A DNA stretch of 64,000 nucleotides from Arthrobacter sp. ISL-95 (GTDB lineage Bacteria; Actinomycetota; Actinomycetes; Actinomycetales; Micrococcaceae), in the NCBI RefSeq assembly GCF_018613695.1, contig NZ_JAGGPR010000001.1:162313-226312 (forward strand), read 5' to 3'. Shown in pieces: positions 1 through 10,293 of the stretch. The translations under genes were made by a program, and so were the position numbers. Every line of letters starts with the position of its first letter. Positions within the stretch are counted from its first letter, which is position 1. The notes under the pieces are model-generated. The model saw nothing but the letters and a program-made list of their open reading frames with translations. It made no database searches and was not told where the DNA came from.

Positions 1-1
1 C

Positions 2-361
2 CTGGATGAGACGCTGGAAGCCGGCACCGACGCCATGATGATGCTGCGCGTCCAGGGTGAGCGCATGAACGCCTCGTTCTTCCCTTCAACCCGCGAGTAT
101 TCGCGCCGGTGGGGTTTCGACGACGCACGGCTCCGCGCGCTGGATGACCTCGGCATGAAGGACACCATCATCATGCACCCAGGCCCCATGAACCGGGGCT
201 TGGAGATTTCATCGGCAGCCGCCGATTCGCCGCGTTCAACTGTTCTCGCTCAGGTGCGAAACGGTGTCTCGGTCCGCATGGCGGCCCTGTACCTGCTGCT
301 CTCCGGTGATTCCCGTGAAGCCGCCCCCAACGTAAGCCTGTCCAGCAAGGAGACCAACTGA
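2..361 (+). CDS. pyrB: Aspartate carbamoyltransferase, C-terminal part
   Basis: This is the 3' end of pyrB, cut by the window start; 119 residues are visible. The enzyme condenses carbamoyl phosphate with aspartate, the first committed step of pyrimidine synthesis. The visible part carries the family's C-terminal signatures: the [11 protein letters not shown] stretch, the [11 protein letters not shown] motif whose His-Pro-Gly-Pro is in the carbamoyl-phosphate/aspartate site, and the closing helix [17 protein letters not shown]. The TGA stop shares one base with the ATG of pyrC (TGATG), so translational coupling in a pyr operon is likely. No start or promoter is in view. Confidence 0.95.
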   Translation: MDETLEAGTDAMMMLRVQGERMNASFFPSTREYSRRWGFDDARLRALDDLGMKDTIIMHPGPMNRGLEISSAAADSPRSTVLAQVRNGVSVRMAALYLLLSGDSREAAPNVSLSSKETN

Positions 362-1686
362 TGGCCGAGAACACCTACCTGATTCGTGGGGCCGCCATCC
401 TCGGCGGCGAAGCTGAAGACCTCTTGATCCGTGACGGCGTCATTGAAGCACGCGGCAAGGACCTTTCCGCGGACGACGCAACTGTGATCGACGCCCAGGG
501 CCTCGTTGCACTGCCAGGCATGGTGGACGTTCACACGCACTTGCGCGAACCCGGCCGCGAAGACGCCGAAACGGTGGAGACCGGCACCCGCGCGGCTGCC
601 CTGGGTGGTTTCACCGCTGTCCACGCCATGGCCAACAGCAACCCGGTGGCTGACACAGCCGGAGTCGTCGAGCAGGTTCACAGCCTGGGTCGTGCATCCG
701 GGTGGGTGGATGTCCGGCCAGTGGGTGCCGTCACCGTGGGTTTGGCGGGACAGCAGCTGGCAGAACTGGGCGCAATGGCGGACTCCCGCGCCCAAGTCCG
801 GATGTTCTCCGATGACGGCATCTGCGTCCACGATCCCGTCCTGATGCGCCGTGCCTTGGAATACGTCAAAGCGTTCGACGGCGTGGTGGCCCAGCACGCG
901 CAGGAGCCCCGCCTTACCGCCGGTGCGCAGATGAATGAAGGCGCAGTGTCCGCAGTACTTGGACTCACCGGCTGGCCGGCTGTTGCCGAGGAAAGCATCA
1001 TTGCCCGCGATGTTCTGCTGGCCCAGCACGTGGGTTCCCGCCTTCACGTTTGCCACGTCTCCACGGCAGGATCCGTGGAAATCGTGCGATGGGCCAAGGC
1101 GCGGGGGATCAACGTTACTGCCGAGGTCACTCCGCATCACCTCCTGCTCACTGATGAACTGGTCCGCAGCTACGACCCCGTCTACAAGGTCAACCCCCCG
1201 CTGCGCACCGATGCCGACGTTCAGGCGCTGAGGGAGGGCCTGGCCGATGGCACCATCGACGTCGTGGGAACCGACCACGCCCCGCACCCCAGCGAACACA
1301 AGGAATGTGAATGGGCGCAGGCTGCCATGGGCATGACCGGTCTTGAAACCGCACTGTCCGTGGTGCAGGAGACCATGATCGAAACCGGCCTCATGACCTG
1401 GGCTGATTTCGCCAGGGTGACCTCGTTCACGCCTGCAGTCATTGGGCGCGTCGTTGATCAGGGCCGCCCGCTGGAGGTTGGCGAACCTGCCAATGTCATC
1501 TTGGTGGACCCGGCTGCGCGTTGGACCGTTGACCCGCATAAAATGGCAACCATGGGCCGCAATTCACCGTTCAAGGGCAAGGAGCTGCCCGGATCCGTGG
1601 TGGCAACCTTCTTCAAAGGCCACCCCACGGTCCTCGACGGTCAGCTCAACACGCCTTACAGGTACCCGGCAGTCAGCAGCAACTAA
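361..1686 (+). CDS. pyrC: Dihydroorotase
   Basis: This 441-residue cytosolic zinc amidohydrolase cyclises carbamoyl aspartate to dihydroorotate, the third step of UMP synthesis. The metal-binding HTHLRE motif lies near residue 60, further metal-ligand histidines appear in the HVCHVS and PHH segments, and the late catalytic Asp/His motif GTDHAPH lies near residue 304. Length and motifs fit the long type found in actinobacteria. The gene overlaps pyrB by one base upstream and the next gene by one base downstream (TAATG), so the three are probably translated as a coupled operon. Confidence 0.95.
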   Translation: MAENTYLIRGAAILGGEAEDLLIRDGVIEARGKDLSADDATVIDAQGLVALPGMVDVHTHLREPGREDAETVETGTRAAALGGFTAVHAMANSNPVADTAGVVEQVHSLGRASGWVDVRPVGAVTVGLAGQQLAELGAMADSRAQVRMFSDDGICVHDPVLMRRALEYVKAFDGVVAQHAQEPRLTAGAQMNEGAVSAVLGLTGWPAVAEESIIARDVLLAQHVGSRLHVCHVSTAGSVEIVRWAKARGINVTAEVTPHHLLLTDELVRSYDPVYKVNPPLRTDADVQALREGLADGTIDVVGTDHAPHPSEHKECEWAQAAMGMTGLETALSVVQETMIETGLMTWADFARVTSFTPAVIGRVVDQGRPLEVGEPANVILVDPAARWTVDPHKMATMGRNSPFKGKELPGSVVATFFKGHPTVLDGQLNTPYRYPAVSSN

Positions 1687-2207
1687 TGGACAACCAAACT
1701 CTGACCGTGCTCATCACGGTGCCGCTGATCGTCGTCGTCCTCGCGATGATCTGGCTGGGCTGGCGGAACCGGCTGAGGCGACAAGCCGACGTCGAACGCC
1801 TCCCGGAGGTGCCCGAACAGCTGACGCCGGCCGCAGTGGTCGCAGATGGCCAGTACGTGGCCACCACCACGGCGGGCGACTGGCTGGACCGGATAGCAGT
1901 CCAAGGCCTCGGTATCCGGACCAACGCGGAATTGAGCATTCACGCTGAAGGCGCACTGTTCGACCGTTCCGGTGCAGCCCCGGTATTCATCCCGCGCTCC
2001 GCACTGGTCGATAGCCGCGAAACCAACGGCATGGCCGGAAAATTCGTCGAAAAGGACGGACTCCTGGTTATCAACTGGAAGCTGGGCTCCCGTGAACTCG
2101 ACACCGGATTCCGCTCCAGGCACGCAACCGACAAGCAGCTCCTCCTCGATGCCCTCCAAGAATTGATCTCCGCAGCCCCTCAGGCAGATGCCGATAGTGG
2201 AAAGTAA
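1686..2207 (+). CDS. Membrane-anchored PH-like domain protein of the pyr operon
   Basis: The 173-residue product has one N-terminal membrane helix (about residues 7-25, [20 protein letters not shown]). A short basic linker follows, then a soluble domain with the beta-rich pattern of bacterial PH-like domains ([24 protein letters not shown], then [13 protein letters not shown] and the [19 protein letters not shown] segment). I know of no established function. Homologues are commonly found between pyrC and carA in actinobacteria, and the one-base overlap with pyrC and close spacing to carA show it belongs to the operon. It may act in the membrane as an adaptor, but that is inference. Confidence 0.75.
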   Translation: MDNQTLTVLITVPLIVVVLAMIWLGWRNRLRRQADVERLPEVPEQLTPAAVVADGQYVATTTAGDWLDRIAVQGLGIRTNAELSIHAEGALFDRSGAAPVFIPRSALVDSRETNGMAGKFVEKDGLLVINWKLGSRELDTGFRSRHATDKQLLLDALQELISAAPQADADSGK

Positions 2208-2211
2208 TAAA

Positions 2212-3435
2212 GTGACGGATAGTAACGCAGCCACCACCCCCGCCCCCTCAGCAGCAGTACTCGTGCTCGAAGACGGCCGCATGTTCCGCGGCCGTAGCTA
2301 TGGAGCCCAGGGAACCGCCCTGGGTGAGGCAGTCTTCGCCACCGGCATGACCGGCTACCAGGAGACCATCACCGATCCCTCCTACGCCCGCCAGCTGGTG
2401 GTCCAAACTGCTCCGCACATCGGGAACACAGGCGTCAACAGCGAAGACGCTGAATCCCGCCGAATCTGGGTGGCCGGGTACATTGTGCGCGACGCCGCGC
2501 GCCGACCCTCCAACTGGCGCTCCGAGCGCAGCCTCGATGAAGAATTGGTGGAGCAGGGAATCGTCGGCATCCAAGGCGTAGACACCCGTGCCATCACCCG
2601 CCACCTTCGCGAGCACAAGACCATGCGTGCAGGTATTTTCTCCGGTGAGGCCGCACAGGCCACCGACAAGGAACTCCTGAACGCTGTCCTGGCTAGTGCC
2701 CCCATGGAAGGCGCAGCGCTGGCTGAGGAAGTCTCCATTGACCAGGCCTACGTCGTGGAACCCAAGGACCACGGCTGGGAAGGCGAGCCGCGCTTCTCCA
2801 TCGCGGCCGTTGACCTGGGCATCAAGGCGATGACACCCGTCCGCTTTGCAGAGCGTGGGGTGCGCGTGCACGTCCTGCCCGCAACCTCCACCCTGGAGGA
2901 CGTCAACGCAGTCAAGCCGGACGGCTTCTTCATGTCCAACGGACCCGGTGACCCCGCCACGGCAGACCACCAGGTCTCGTTGCTGCGCTCGGTATTGGAC
3001 GAGAAACTTCCGTACTTCGGCATCTGCTTCGGTAACCAGATCCTGGGCCGCGCCTTGGGCTTCGGCACCTACAAGCTCCGTTACGGCCACCGTGGCATCA
3101 ATCAGCCCGTCATGGACCGCCGGACCGGCAAGGTGGAAATTACCTCGCAGAACCACGGCTTCGCCGTTGACGCGCCGCTGAACGGTTCCACCGTGGCGCC
3201 GGAGGAGCGCTTCGGCCGTGTTGAAGTCAGCCACGTTTCGTTGAACGACGACGTCGTCGAAGGACTCGCCTGCCTCGACATCCCCGCTTTCTCGGTCCAG
3301 TACCACCCTGAAGCCGCGGCCGGACCCCACGATGCCGCTTACCTCTTCGACCGCTTCATCGACCTCATGGCCGACACCAAGTCCAAGGCCACAGGCGCCA
3401 ACTCCACCGATTCCAAGACTGAGGACAAGAAGTAA
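2212..3435 (+). CDS. carA: Carbamoyl-phosphate synthase small subunit (glutaminase)
   Basis: CarA hydrolyses glutamine and channels ammonia to CarB for carbamoyl phosphate synthesis, feeding pyrimidines and arginine. The class I amidotransferase triad is visible: Cys272 in FGICFGNQ, and His365 and Glu367 in QYHPEAA (numbering from the start used here). I chose GTG at 2212, five bases after the upstream stop, because GGAAAG sits at a good distance and the product then begins VTDSNAATT. An in-frame ATG at 2188 lies inside the upstream gene and would add eight residues. The C-terminus has a charged, Lys/Thr-rich tail. The stop overlaps the carB start by one base. Confidence 0.95.
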   Translation: MTDSNAATTPAPSAAVLVLEDGRMFRGRSYGAQGTALGEAVFATGMTGYQETITDPSYARQLVVQTAPHIGNTGVNSEDAESRRIWVAGYIVRDAARRPSNWRSERSLDEELVEQGIVGIQGVDTRAITRHLREHKTMRAGIFSGEAAQATDKELLNAVLASAPMEGAALAEEVSIDQAYVVEPKDHGWEGEPRFSIAAVDLGIKAMTPVRFAERGVRVHVLPATSTLEDVNAVKPDGFFMSNGPGDPATADHQVSLLRSVLDEKLPYFGICFGNQILGRALGFGTYKLRYGHRGINQPVMDRRTGKVEITSQNHGFAVDAPLNGSTVAPEERFGRVEVSHVSLNDDVVEGLACLDIPAFSVQYHPEAAAGPHDAAYLFDRFIDLMADTKSKATGANSTDSKTEDKK

Positions 3436-6400
3436 TGCCCAAGCGTACAGATCTCAAGAGCGTCCTTGTCATCGGTTCCGGCCCCATTGTGATCGGCCAG
3501 GCGGCCGAATTCGACTACTCCGGTACACAGGCGCTTCGCGTCCTGAAGGAGGAGGGCCTGCGGGTCATCCTCGTGAACTCCAACCCGGCCACCATCATGA
3601 CGGACCCCGAGTTCGCTGATGCCACCTACGTTGAGCCCATCACTCCCGAGGTGGTGGAAAAGATCATCGCCAAGGAGCGTCCGGACGCCATCCTGCCCAC
3701 CTTGGGTGGCCAGACCGCGCTCAACACGGCTATCGCACTGGACAAGAACGGTGTGCTGGAGAAGTACAACGTGGAACTCATCGGCGCCAACATTGCCGCG
3801 ATCGAACTCGGTGAAGACCGCGAGAAGTTCAAGGGCGTGGTGGAGCGTTGTGGCGCAGAATCTGCACGCAGCCACATCATCCACACCATGGACGAGGCCT
3901 TCGCTGCTGCGGAGGACCTCGGCTACCCGATGGTGGTCCGCCCGTCCTTCACCATGGGCGGCCTGGGCTCGGGCCTGGCGTACAACGAGGAAGACCTCCG
4001 CCGCATCGTCGGCCAAGGCCTCCAGTACAGCCCCACCACCGAGGTCCTGCTCGAAGAGAGCATCCTGGGCTGGAAGGAATACGAGCTGGAGATGATGCGC
4101 GACAAGAACGACAACGTCGTTGTGGTGTGCTCCATCGAGAACTTCGACCCCGTGGGTGTCCACACCGGTGACTCCATTACGGTTGCTCCGGCGTTGACCC
4201 TGACGGACCGCGAGTACCAGAAGCTGCGCGATGTTTCCATCGCCGTAATCCGCGAAGTCGGTGTGGACACCGGCGGCTGCAACATCCAGTTCGCCATTGA
4301 TCCCGCCACAGGCCGTGTAGTGGTCATCGAGATGAACCCGCGCGTATCCCGGTCCTCCGCGCTGGCGTCCAAGGCAACCGGCTTTGCTATTGCCAAGATC
4401 GCCACGAAGCTGTCCCTGGGTTACACCTTGGACGAAATCCCGAACGACATCACGCAGAAGACGCCCGCCTCGTTCGAGCCCACCTTGGACTACGTGGTGG
4501 TGAAGGTTCCGCGCTTTGCTTTCGAAAAGTTCCCGGCAGCGGATAACACCCTGACTACCACCATGAAGTCCGTTGGCGAAGCCATGGCCATGGGCCGCAA
4601 CTTTACCGAAGCCCTGCAGAAGGCTCTCCGTTCCTTGGAGCAGAAGGGCTCGCAGCTCGACTTCAGCTCCGTGCCGGAGTACGAGGTTGCCGAGCTCATC
4701 GAGAAGGCCAAGCGCCCCACAACGGACCGCCTGCACCAGGTGCAGCGGGCAATGCTGGGCGGTGCCACGGTGGAAGACCTTTTCGAAGCAACAAAGATCG
4801 ATCCTTGGTTCCTGGACCAGCTGCAGCTCCTCAACGAGACCGCGCAGGAGATCCGCAAGGCCGGCGTGCTCACGGAGGAAATGCTGCGGAACGCCAAGCG
4901 CCATGGTTTCTCCGATGAGCAGATCGGTGCGCTGACGCACAACAACGAAGCTGTCGTCCGCGGCGTCCGCCAGGCCCTGGGCATCCGTCCGGTCTACAAG
5001 ACAGTGGATACCTGTGCCGCCGAGTTCGCCGCCTACACTCCGTACCACTACTCGTCCTATGACGAGGAAGATGAGGTAGGCCTGCACGCCAAGCCCTCCG
5101 TCATCATCCTTGGCTCGGGGCCGAACCGCATTGGCCAGGGCATCGAGTTCGACTACTCCTGCGTCCATGCCTCCATGGCGCTGCGCAAGGCCGGCTACGA
5201 GACCGTCATGGTCAACTGCAACCCGGAGACCGTCTCCACGGACTACGACGTCTCCACGCGCCTCTATTTCGAGCCGCTGACCCTTGAGGACGTCCTCGAG
5301 GTCATCGCCGCTGAAGAGCGCACCGGTGGCGTCATGGGCGTCTTCGTGCAGCTTGGCGGTCAGACCCCGTTGAAGCTGGCGCAGCAGCTGGCCGACGCCG
5401 GCGTTCCGATTTTGGGCACTTCGCCAGAAGCGATCGATCTGGCGGAGCACCGCGGCGCGTTCGCCCGTGTCCTGGATGAAGCCGGACTGACCTCCCCGAA
5501 GAACGGCACCGCCGTATCCTTCGAGGACGCCAAGAAGATCGCCGACGAAATCGGCTACCCGGTGCTGGTCCGTCCGTCTTACGTCCTCGGCGGCCGCGGC
5601 ATGGAAATCGTCTACGACGAAGCAAACCTCTCCCGTTATATCGCCAACGCCACGGAAATCACCACGGACCACCCGGTGCTGATCGACCGCTTCCTTGAGG
5701 ACGCCGTCGAAATTGACGTTGATGCTCTCTTCGACGGCACTGACATGTACCTCGGTGGCATCATGGAGCACATCGAAGAAGCCGGGATCCATTCCGGTGA
5801 CTCTGCTTGCGTGCTTCCCCCGATCACCCTGGGCAACAACGTGATAGAGCGGGTGCGCACGGCGACCCGAGCCATTGCCGAAGGTGTGGGCGTCCGGGGC
5901 CTCATCAACATCCAGTTCGCACTGGCCTCTGATGTCCTGTACGTCCTTGAAGCCAACCCGCGTGCTTCGCGCACCGTTCCGTTCGTCTCCAAGGCAACGG
6001 GTGTGCAAATGGCCAAGGCGGCAGCGCTCATCGGCACGGGGGTGACCATTAACCAGCTCCGCGGCGCCTACAAGATGCTGCCGGAAACCGGTGACGGCTC
6101 CACCCTGCCGCTGGACGCCCCGGTTGCTGTCAAGGAGGCAGTCCTTCCGTTCAGCCGCTTCCGTACTCCTGAAGGCAAGGTTGTGGACTCCCTGCTCGGC
6201 CCGGAAATGCGCTCCACCGGTGAAGTCATGGGCATCGACAAGCACTTTGACACGGCGTTCGCCAAGAGCCAGGCAGCGGCAAACAACGCCCTGCCCACCG
6301 AAGGCAAGATTTTCGTCTCAGTAGCCAACCGCGACAAGCGCTCGGTGATCATGGGCGTCAAGCGCCTCTCGGACCTGGGCTTCGAGATCGTCTCCACCGG

Positions 6401-6743
6401 AGGCACGGCTGACGTGCTGCGCCGCAACGGCATCCAGGCGACTCCGGTACGCAAGGTTGCCGAGGGCAGCAGCGCAGAGGGCGAAGGCACCATTGCTGAT
6501 CTGGTCATCGCGGGCGAGATCGACATGGTCTTCAACACGCCCTCCGGTGGCGAGGCCCGCAGCGACGGATACGAACTCCGTGCCGCTGCCACGTCCATCG
6601 GCATTCCCTGCATCACCACCGTTGCCGAGTTCAACGCCGCCGTGCAGGCCATTGAGGCCTTGCGCACCTACGAATGGTCTGTGACCAGCCTGCAGGAGCA
6701 TGCGGCCAACCTCGCGGCAGCAAAGGAAGCAGCCAGTGCCTGA
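3435..6743 (+). CDS. carB: Carbamoyl-phosphate synthase large subunit
   Basis: The 1102-residue synthetase phosphorylates bicarbonate, accepts ammonia from CarA and phosphorylates carbamate. The two homologous halves are visible: the first begins [21 protein letters not shown] and the second repeats [21 protein letters not shown] near residue 557. Each half has an ATP-grasp domain (for example [15 protein letters not shown] and [14 protein letters not shown]). The C-terminal 150 residues form the MGS-like allosteric domain ([24 protein letters not shown] onward), where UMP and related effectors bind in known relatives. It is full length. Its last codons overlap the likely pyrF start. Confidence 0.96.
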   Translation: MPKRTDLKSVLVIGSGPIVIGQAAEFDYSGTQALRVLKEEGLRVILVNSNPATIMTDPEFADATYVEPITPEVVEKIIAKERPDAILPTLGGQTALNTAIALDKNGVLEKYNVELIGANIAAIELGEDREKFKGVVERCGAESARSHIIHTMDEAFAAAEDLGYPMVVRPSFTMGGLGSGLAYNEEDLRRIVGQGLQYSPTTEVLLEESILGWKEYELEMMRDKNDNVVVVCSIENFDPVGVHTGDSITVAPALTLTDREYQKLRDVSIAVIREVGVDTGGCNIQFAIDPATGRVVVIEMNPRVSRSSALASKATGFAIAKIATKLSLGYTLDEIPNDITQKTPASFEPTLDYVVVKVPRFAFEKFPAADNTLTTTMKSVGEAMAMGRNFTEALQKALRSLEQKGSQLDFSSVPEYEVAELIEKAKRPTTDRLHQVQRAMLGGATVEDLFEATKIDPWFLDQLQLLNETAQEIRKAGVLTEEMLRNAKRHGFSDEQIGALTHNNEAVVRGVRQALGIRPVYKTVDTCAAEFAAYTPYHYSSYDEEDEVGLHAKPSVIILGSGPNRIGQGIEFDYSCVHASMALRKAGYETVMVNCNPETVSTDYDVSTRLYFEPLTLEDVLEVIAAEERTGGVMGVFVQLGGQTPLKLAQQLADAGVPILGTSPEAIDLAEHRGAFARVLDEAGLTSPKNGTAVSFEDAKKIADEIGYPVLVRPSYVLGGRGMEIVYDEANLSRYIANATEITTDHPVLIDRFLEDAVEIDVDALFDGTDMYLGGIMEHIEEAGIHSGDSACVLPPITLGNNVIERVRTATRAIAEGVGVRGLINIQFALASDVLYVLEANPRASRTVPFVSKATGVQMAKAAALIGTGVTINQLRGAYKMLPETGDGSTLPLDAPVAVKEAVLPFSRFRTPEGKVVDSLLGPEMRSTGEVMGIDKHFDTAFAKSQAAANNALPTEGKIFVSVANRDKRSVIMGVKRLSDLGFEIVSTGGTADVLRRNGIQATPVRKVAEGSSAEGEGTIADLVIAGEIDMVFNTPSGGEARSDGYELRAAATSIGIPCITTVAEFNAAVQAIEALRTYEWSVTSLQEHAANLAAAKEAASA

Positions 6744-7611
6744 GTCTGCTTCACCACAGCAGGAGCAGCAGCCGGCCCGGGAGTCTTTTGGCTCCCGGCT
6801 GGCTGCGGCCATGGCGGCCCGCGGTCCGCTCTGTGTCGGTATCGACCCCCACCCGCAGCTCTTGGCTGAATGGGGTTTAAACGACGACGTCGCCGGCCTG
6901 GAGCGCTTCTCGCTGACAGTGGTGGAGGCCGTGGCTTCACTCGCTGCCGCGGTCAAGCCGCAGGTGGCGCTCTACGAGCGACACGGCTCGGCCGGAATGG
7001 CTGTTCTGGAACGCACCCTCGCCGCCTCCGCGGAGGCGGGCGTGCTCAGCATCGCCGACGCCAAGCGTGGGGATATCGGCTCCACCATGGCGGCTTACGC
7101 GGATGCATGGCTGCGGGATGGTTCGTCCTTGGCTGCGGACTCGGTGACCCTGAGCCCGTACCTTGGCTTTGAGTCCCTGCGCCCGGCTTTGGATCTTGCT
7201 GCGCAGTACGGCAGGGGAGTGTTCGTGCTTGCACTGACATCGAATCCGGAAGGAAAGTCTGTCCAGCACGTCGGCGGAAGCGATTCCGTTGCGCGCAGGA
7301 TTGTGGCCGCAACTGCAGCTGAAAACCAGCGGTACCAGGGCACTCTTGGTTCTGTGGGTTTGGTTGTTGGCGCCACCATCGGTTCCGCGCTGGAGGATCT
7401 TGGCATCGACCTTGCCCCGGTCCGTGGAGCTATCCTGGCCCCGGGCCTCGGCGCCCAGGGCGCTACTCCTGCTGATCTTCGAGCGACTTTCGGCGCCGCC
7501 TACCCCAGCGTCCTGGCGACCTCCAGCCGTAGGATCCTGGCTGCTGGTCCGTCTTTGGCGGGCCTGCGTGCCGCTACAGAAGAGACGCTGGGCGGGCTTC
7601 GCTCGGAGTAA
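6736..7611 (+). CDS. pyrF: Orotidine-5'-phosphate decarboxylase (type 2)
   Basis: This enzyme decarboxylates OMP to UMP, the last step of the pathway. The catalytic [10 protein letters not shown] motif is at residues 108-117. The long form (about 291 residues) and the N-terminal [12 protein letters not shown] segment are typical of the type 2 family of actinobacteria and myxobacteria. I prefer the GTG at 6736, which overlaps the carB stop by eight bases and has AAGGAAG upstream at good spacing; the ATG at 6700 would lie deeper inside carB. It closes the pyr operon. Confidence 0.94.
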   Translation: MPESASPQQEQQPARESFGSRLAAAMAARGPLCVGIDPHPQLLAEWGLNDDVAGLERFSLTVVEAVASLAAAVKPQVALYERHGSAGMAVLERTLAASAEAGVLSIADAKRGDIGSTMAAYADAWLRDGSSLAADSVTLSPYLGFESLRPALDLAAQYGRGVFVLALTSNPEGKSVQHVGGSDSVARRIVAATAAENQRYQGTLGSVGLVVGATIGSALEDLGIDLAPVRGAILAPGLGAQGATPADLRATFGAAYPSVLATSSRRILAAGPSLAGLRAATEETLGGLRSE

Positions 7612-7668
7612 GTTGCCCACCCTCATTGCGCAACCGGGCCCCCTGCCGGTAGGTTCAGGATCAGTCCG

Positions 7669-7684
7669 CGTGATCTGGATCACA
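7669..7684. promoter_or_regulatory. CRP/FNR-type (GlxR-like) binding site upstream of mihF
   Basis: The 16 bases CGTGATCTGGATCACA match the CRP-type consensus TGTGA-N6-TCACA except at the first base, and even share the TCTGGA-like core of the best E. coli CRP sites. The site sits in the 98-base gap between pyrF and mihF, 25 bases before the mihF start. In actinobacteria such sites bind GlxR/Crp proteins. Its position close to the start suggests either repression or a promoter just upstream. Confidence 0.55.
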
Positions 7685-7709
7685 ATCGCGATCTGACAGG
7701 GGTTTGGCA

Positions 7710-8036
7710 GTGGGCCTTAAAGAGCTGACACCGCAGGAGCGTTCCGATGCGCTTGAGAAGGCTGCCAAGGCGCGGGCCGTGCGTGCCGCCGCCAAGGAAA
7801 GACTCAAGCGCGGGGAGGTTAGCGTAGCGGAGCTCATTTCTTCCGGTACCACCGATGAAGCCATTGCGCGCATGAGGGTAGTGGAGTTGTTGGAGGCCCT
7901 GCCCGGCATCGGGCCCGTCAGGGCTGCCGGGATCATGGCGGAGATCGGCATTGCGGGATCCCGGCGCATCAGGGGGTTGGGAATTCACCAGGCCCGGGCG
8001 CTGGTAGATTTTATGGATACCCAGCAAAGCGTTTGA
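7710..8036 (+). CDS. mihF: Integration host factor, actinobacterial type (mIHF)
   Basis: The 108-residue nucleoid-associated protein binds DNA without strong sequence preference and, in mycobacteria and Streptomyces, is needed for normal nucleoid structure. The N-terminal helix is charged and Ala-rich (ERSDALEKAAKARAVRAAAKERL). The C-terminal helix-two-turns-helix DNA-binding part includes LPGIGPVRAAGIMAEIGI and RIRGLGIHQARALV. GTG at 7710 has AGGGG six bases upstream; a TTG at 7704 is a poorer alternative. The position between pyrF and gmk is conserved in actinobacteria. Confidence 0.9.
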   Translation: MGLKELTPQERSDALEKAAKARAVRAAAKERLKRGEVSVAELISSGTTDEAIARMRVVELLEALPGIGPVRAAGIMAEIGIAGSRRIRGLGIHQARALVDFMDTQQSV

Positions 8037-8057
8037 CGCATCTCCCCGAAGGAATCC

Positions 8058-8630
8058 GTGAGCAAGAAACCCGGACTGACTGTCCTTGCAGGCCCCACTG
8101 CCGTTGGCAAGGGAACCGTATCCACCTACATCAGGGACAACTATCCGGAGGTTTGGCTCTCAGTCTCGGCAACAACCCGGGCTGCGCGTCCGGGCGAAAA
8201 GGACGGGGTTCACTACTTCTTCAAGTCCGCCGAGGAGTTTGACTCCCTTGTAGCTGAGGGTGAGCTGCTGGAGTGGGCCGTGGTACATGGCCGAAACCGC
8301 TACGGGACCCTCCGCAGCACCGTGGATGCCGCTATCGCCGACGGAAAGTCGGTACTTCTTGAGATTGACCTCCAAGGTGCGCGACAGGTCAAAGCTGCCG
8401 TCCCGGACGCGAATTTCGTGTTCCTGGCACCACCCAGCTGGGACGAAATGGTGCGCCGCCTGGTGGGTCGCGGCACCGAAACTCCCGAGGAACAGCAGCG
8501 CAGGCTGGGAACCGCTAAACTGGAACTTGCTGCTGAACCGGAGTTTGACCACACCGTCATCAATGACGACGTTCGCCGGGCAGCGGACGAGCTTGTTTCA
8601 CTCATGGGGCTTACCCCGCACCAGCGCTAA
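8058..8630 (+). CDS. gmk: Guanylate kinase
   Basis: This 190-residue cytosolic enzyme converts GMP to GDP with ATP. The P-loop [12 protein letters not shown] is near residue 10, the GMP-binding [21 protein letters not shown] segment lies near residues 33-53, and the [11 protein letters not shown] motif follows. GTG at 8058 is preceded by GAAGGA at good spacing. It is close to mihF and upstream of rpoZ, the usual gmk-rpoZ-coaBC order. Confidence 0.95.
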   Translation: MSKKPGLTVLAGPTAVGKGTVSTYIRDNYPEVWLSVSATTRAARPGEKDGVHYFFKSAEEFDSLVAEGELLEWAVVHGRNRYGTLRSTVDAAIADGKSVLLEIDLQGARQVKAAVPDANFVFLAPPSWDEMVRRLVGRGTETPEEQQRRLGTAKLELAAEPEFDHTVINDDVRRAADELVSLMGLTPHQR

Positions 8631-8670
8631 AGCGCTTGCATTTGTTGGCCCGCTAAAATTTGGAGAATTC

Positions 8671-8931
8671 GTGTCCACGAACCTTGAAGGCATCATCAAC
8701 CCGCCGATCGATTCGCTGCTTGAGGCTGCTGATTCCAAGTACGGCCTGGTCATCTTCGGCGCCAAGCGCGCCCGCCAGATCAATGCCTACTACGCACAGC
8801 TGCACGAGGGCCTGTTCGAGTACGTTGGCCCGTTGGTTGACACCAAGCTGAATGAGAAGTCGTTGTCCATCGCGCTGCGCGAGATCAACGAAGGCCTGCT
8901 GGTTTCCACGCCGATCGAGCCCGCAGAATAA
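8671..8931 (+). CDS. rpoZ: RNA polymerase omega subunit
   Basis: This 86-residue accessory subunit helps assemble and stabilise beta' in RNA polymerase. The sequence [18 protein letters not shown] and the helices [20 protein letters not shown] and [13 protein letters not shown] are characteristic. GTG at 8671 with upstream TGGAGA is the right start; the same frame is open farther upstream over gmk, but that is only read-through of the frame. It sits in the gmk-rpoZ-coaBC gene order. Confidence 0.95.
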   Translation: MSTNLEGIINPPIDSLLEAADSKYGLVIFGAKRARQINAYYAQLHEGLFEYVGPLVDTKLNEKSLSIALREINEGLLVSTPIEPAE

Positions 8932-8958
8932 CAAAGACTGCCTGTTGACGGAGGTCAC

Positions 8959-10215
8959 GTGCGCATAGTCCTCGGAGTCGGGGGAGGGATCGCAGCCTAT
9001 AAGGTTGCATCGCTCCTCCGGCTTTTTACTGAAGCCGGTCACAAGGTGTCGGTCATCCCCACGGATGCCGCTACCCGATTCGTCGGTGTGGCCACCTGGG
9101 AAGCCCTTTCCGGCAACCCTGTGAGCAACAGCGTCTTCGACGACGTCGAGAAGGTCAACCATGTCCGCCTGGGGCATGAGGCGGACCTGATCGTGGTTGC
9201 TCCTGCCACCGCCGATCTCCTGGCCAAGGCAGCTACCGGACAAGCAGGCGACCTCCTCACCAACACGCTCCTCATGGCCAACGGGCCGGTTCTGTTTGCT
9301 CCTGCCATGCACACGGAAATGTGGCAGCACGCCGCAACCCAAACCAACGTTGAGACGTTGCGGAGCCGTGGCGTGACGGTGCTCGAGCCTGCTTCCGGTC
9401 GCCTGACGGGAGCCGACTCGGGTCCGGGCCGTCTGCCCGAACCGGAAGCCATTTTTGCTGCCGCCATGGCTTTGGCTGAGGCTTCTACGGATGACGAACC
9501 GGACGCAGCACCAGCCGCGCACACATCCTTGGCTGGACGTACGGTCAGCATCTCCGCCGGTGGCACCCGGGAAGCGTTGGACCCGGTCCGGTTCCTGGGC
9601 AACCGCTCCTCCGGCAAACAGGGCGCAGCTTTGGCCGCGGCGGCTTTGGCTGCCGGAGCAACAGTTCGGTTCCTTGCTGCGCACATGGACGTCCAGCCGC
9701 CTGCCGGCGTCGAGCTTGTCCGCGTTGAATCAGCCTTGGAACTGCGCGAGGCTGCGCTAAAAGCTGCAGTGGACTCCGACGTCGTTATTATGGCTGCTGC
9801 CGTCGCGGACTTCCGTCCGGCAGAGGTCTCGGACACCAAGATCAAGAAGGTCGACGGCGAGGACGCACCTGTGGTGCGGTTGATCCGGAACCCGGACATT
9901 CTGCACGAGCTGGTGGAGCGTCGCAATGCCGGCGGTGGCCAGCAGTTGATTGTCGGTTTCGCAGCCGAAACGGGCGACGCCCAAGGCGACGTCCTGGAAC
10001 ATGCAGCGGCCAAGCTCAAGCGCAAGGGCTGCGACCTCCTGGTGGTGAACCAAGTGGGCATTGGCCGTGTTTTCGGCCTAGATGAGAACTCAGTGGTCAT
10101 TCTCTCCGGTCACGGAGCCGCAGCTGAATCGGCCGCCGGCTCAAAGGCCGACGTCGCGGCTGCTGTGATTGATCGGGTGGGCGCCGAACTCACGCGGGTC
10201 TTCCCGGCCACGTAA
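8959..10215 (+). CDS. coaBC: Phosphopantothenoylcysteine decarboxylase / phosphopantothenate-cysteine ligase
   Basis: The bifunctional coenzyme A enzyme (418 residues) ligates cysteine to phosphopantothenate and then decarboxylates the product. The N-terminal FMN-dependent CoaC half starts RIVLGVGGGIAAYKVASLLR and includes NHVRLGHEADL (active-site His), VVAPATADLLAK and FAPAMHTEMW. The CoaB half begins near residue 195 with TVSISAGGTREALDPVRFLGN and carries the VVIMAAAVADFRP and Lys-rich DTKIKK segments. GTG at 8959 has GGAGG at ideal spacing. Confidence 0.95.
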   Translation: MRIVLGVGGGIAAYKVASLLRLFTEAGHKVSVIPTDAATRFVGVATWEALSGNPVSNSVFDDVEKVNHVRLGHEADLIVVAPATADLLAKAATGQAGDLLTNTLLMANGPVLFAPAMHTEMWQHAATQTNVETLRSRGVTVLEPASGRLTGADSGPGRLPEPEAIFAAAMALAEASTDDEPDAAPAAHTSLAGRTVSISAGGTREALDPVRFLGNRSSGKQGAALAAAALAAGATVRFLAAHMDVQPPAGVELVRVESALELREAALKAAVDSDVVIMAAAVADFRPAEVSDTKIKKVDGEDAPVVRLIRNPDILHELVERRNAGGGQQLIVGFAAETGDAQGDVLEHAAAKLKRKGCDLLVVNQVGIGRVFGLDENSVVILSGHGAAAESAAGSKADVAAAVIDRVGAELTRVFPAT

Positions 10216-10293
10216 CTGAGCCCACACACCCGAATTCTTAGCAAAGGGACACACGGCAGATGCCGCCGTCCCGCAACCCAGTAAGGTGGTCGA

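Noticed and set aside
250..1539. A 429-codon frame antisense to pyrC
   Set aside because: The translation has no motif, and the opposite strand carries a complete dihydroorotase.
3339..6245. A 968-codon open frame antisense to carB
   Set aside because: It mirrors the strong codon bias of carB; the translation is rich in His, Gly, Arg and Val with no recognisable domain, and carB is certain.
10216..10293. A possible SAM riboswitch before metK
   Set aside because: The gap is only 78 bases and I could not build the core helices of any SAM class; there is only a small irregular hairpin.
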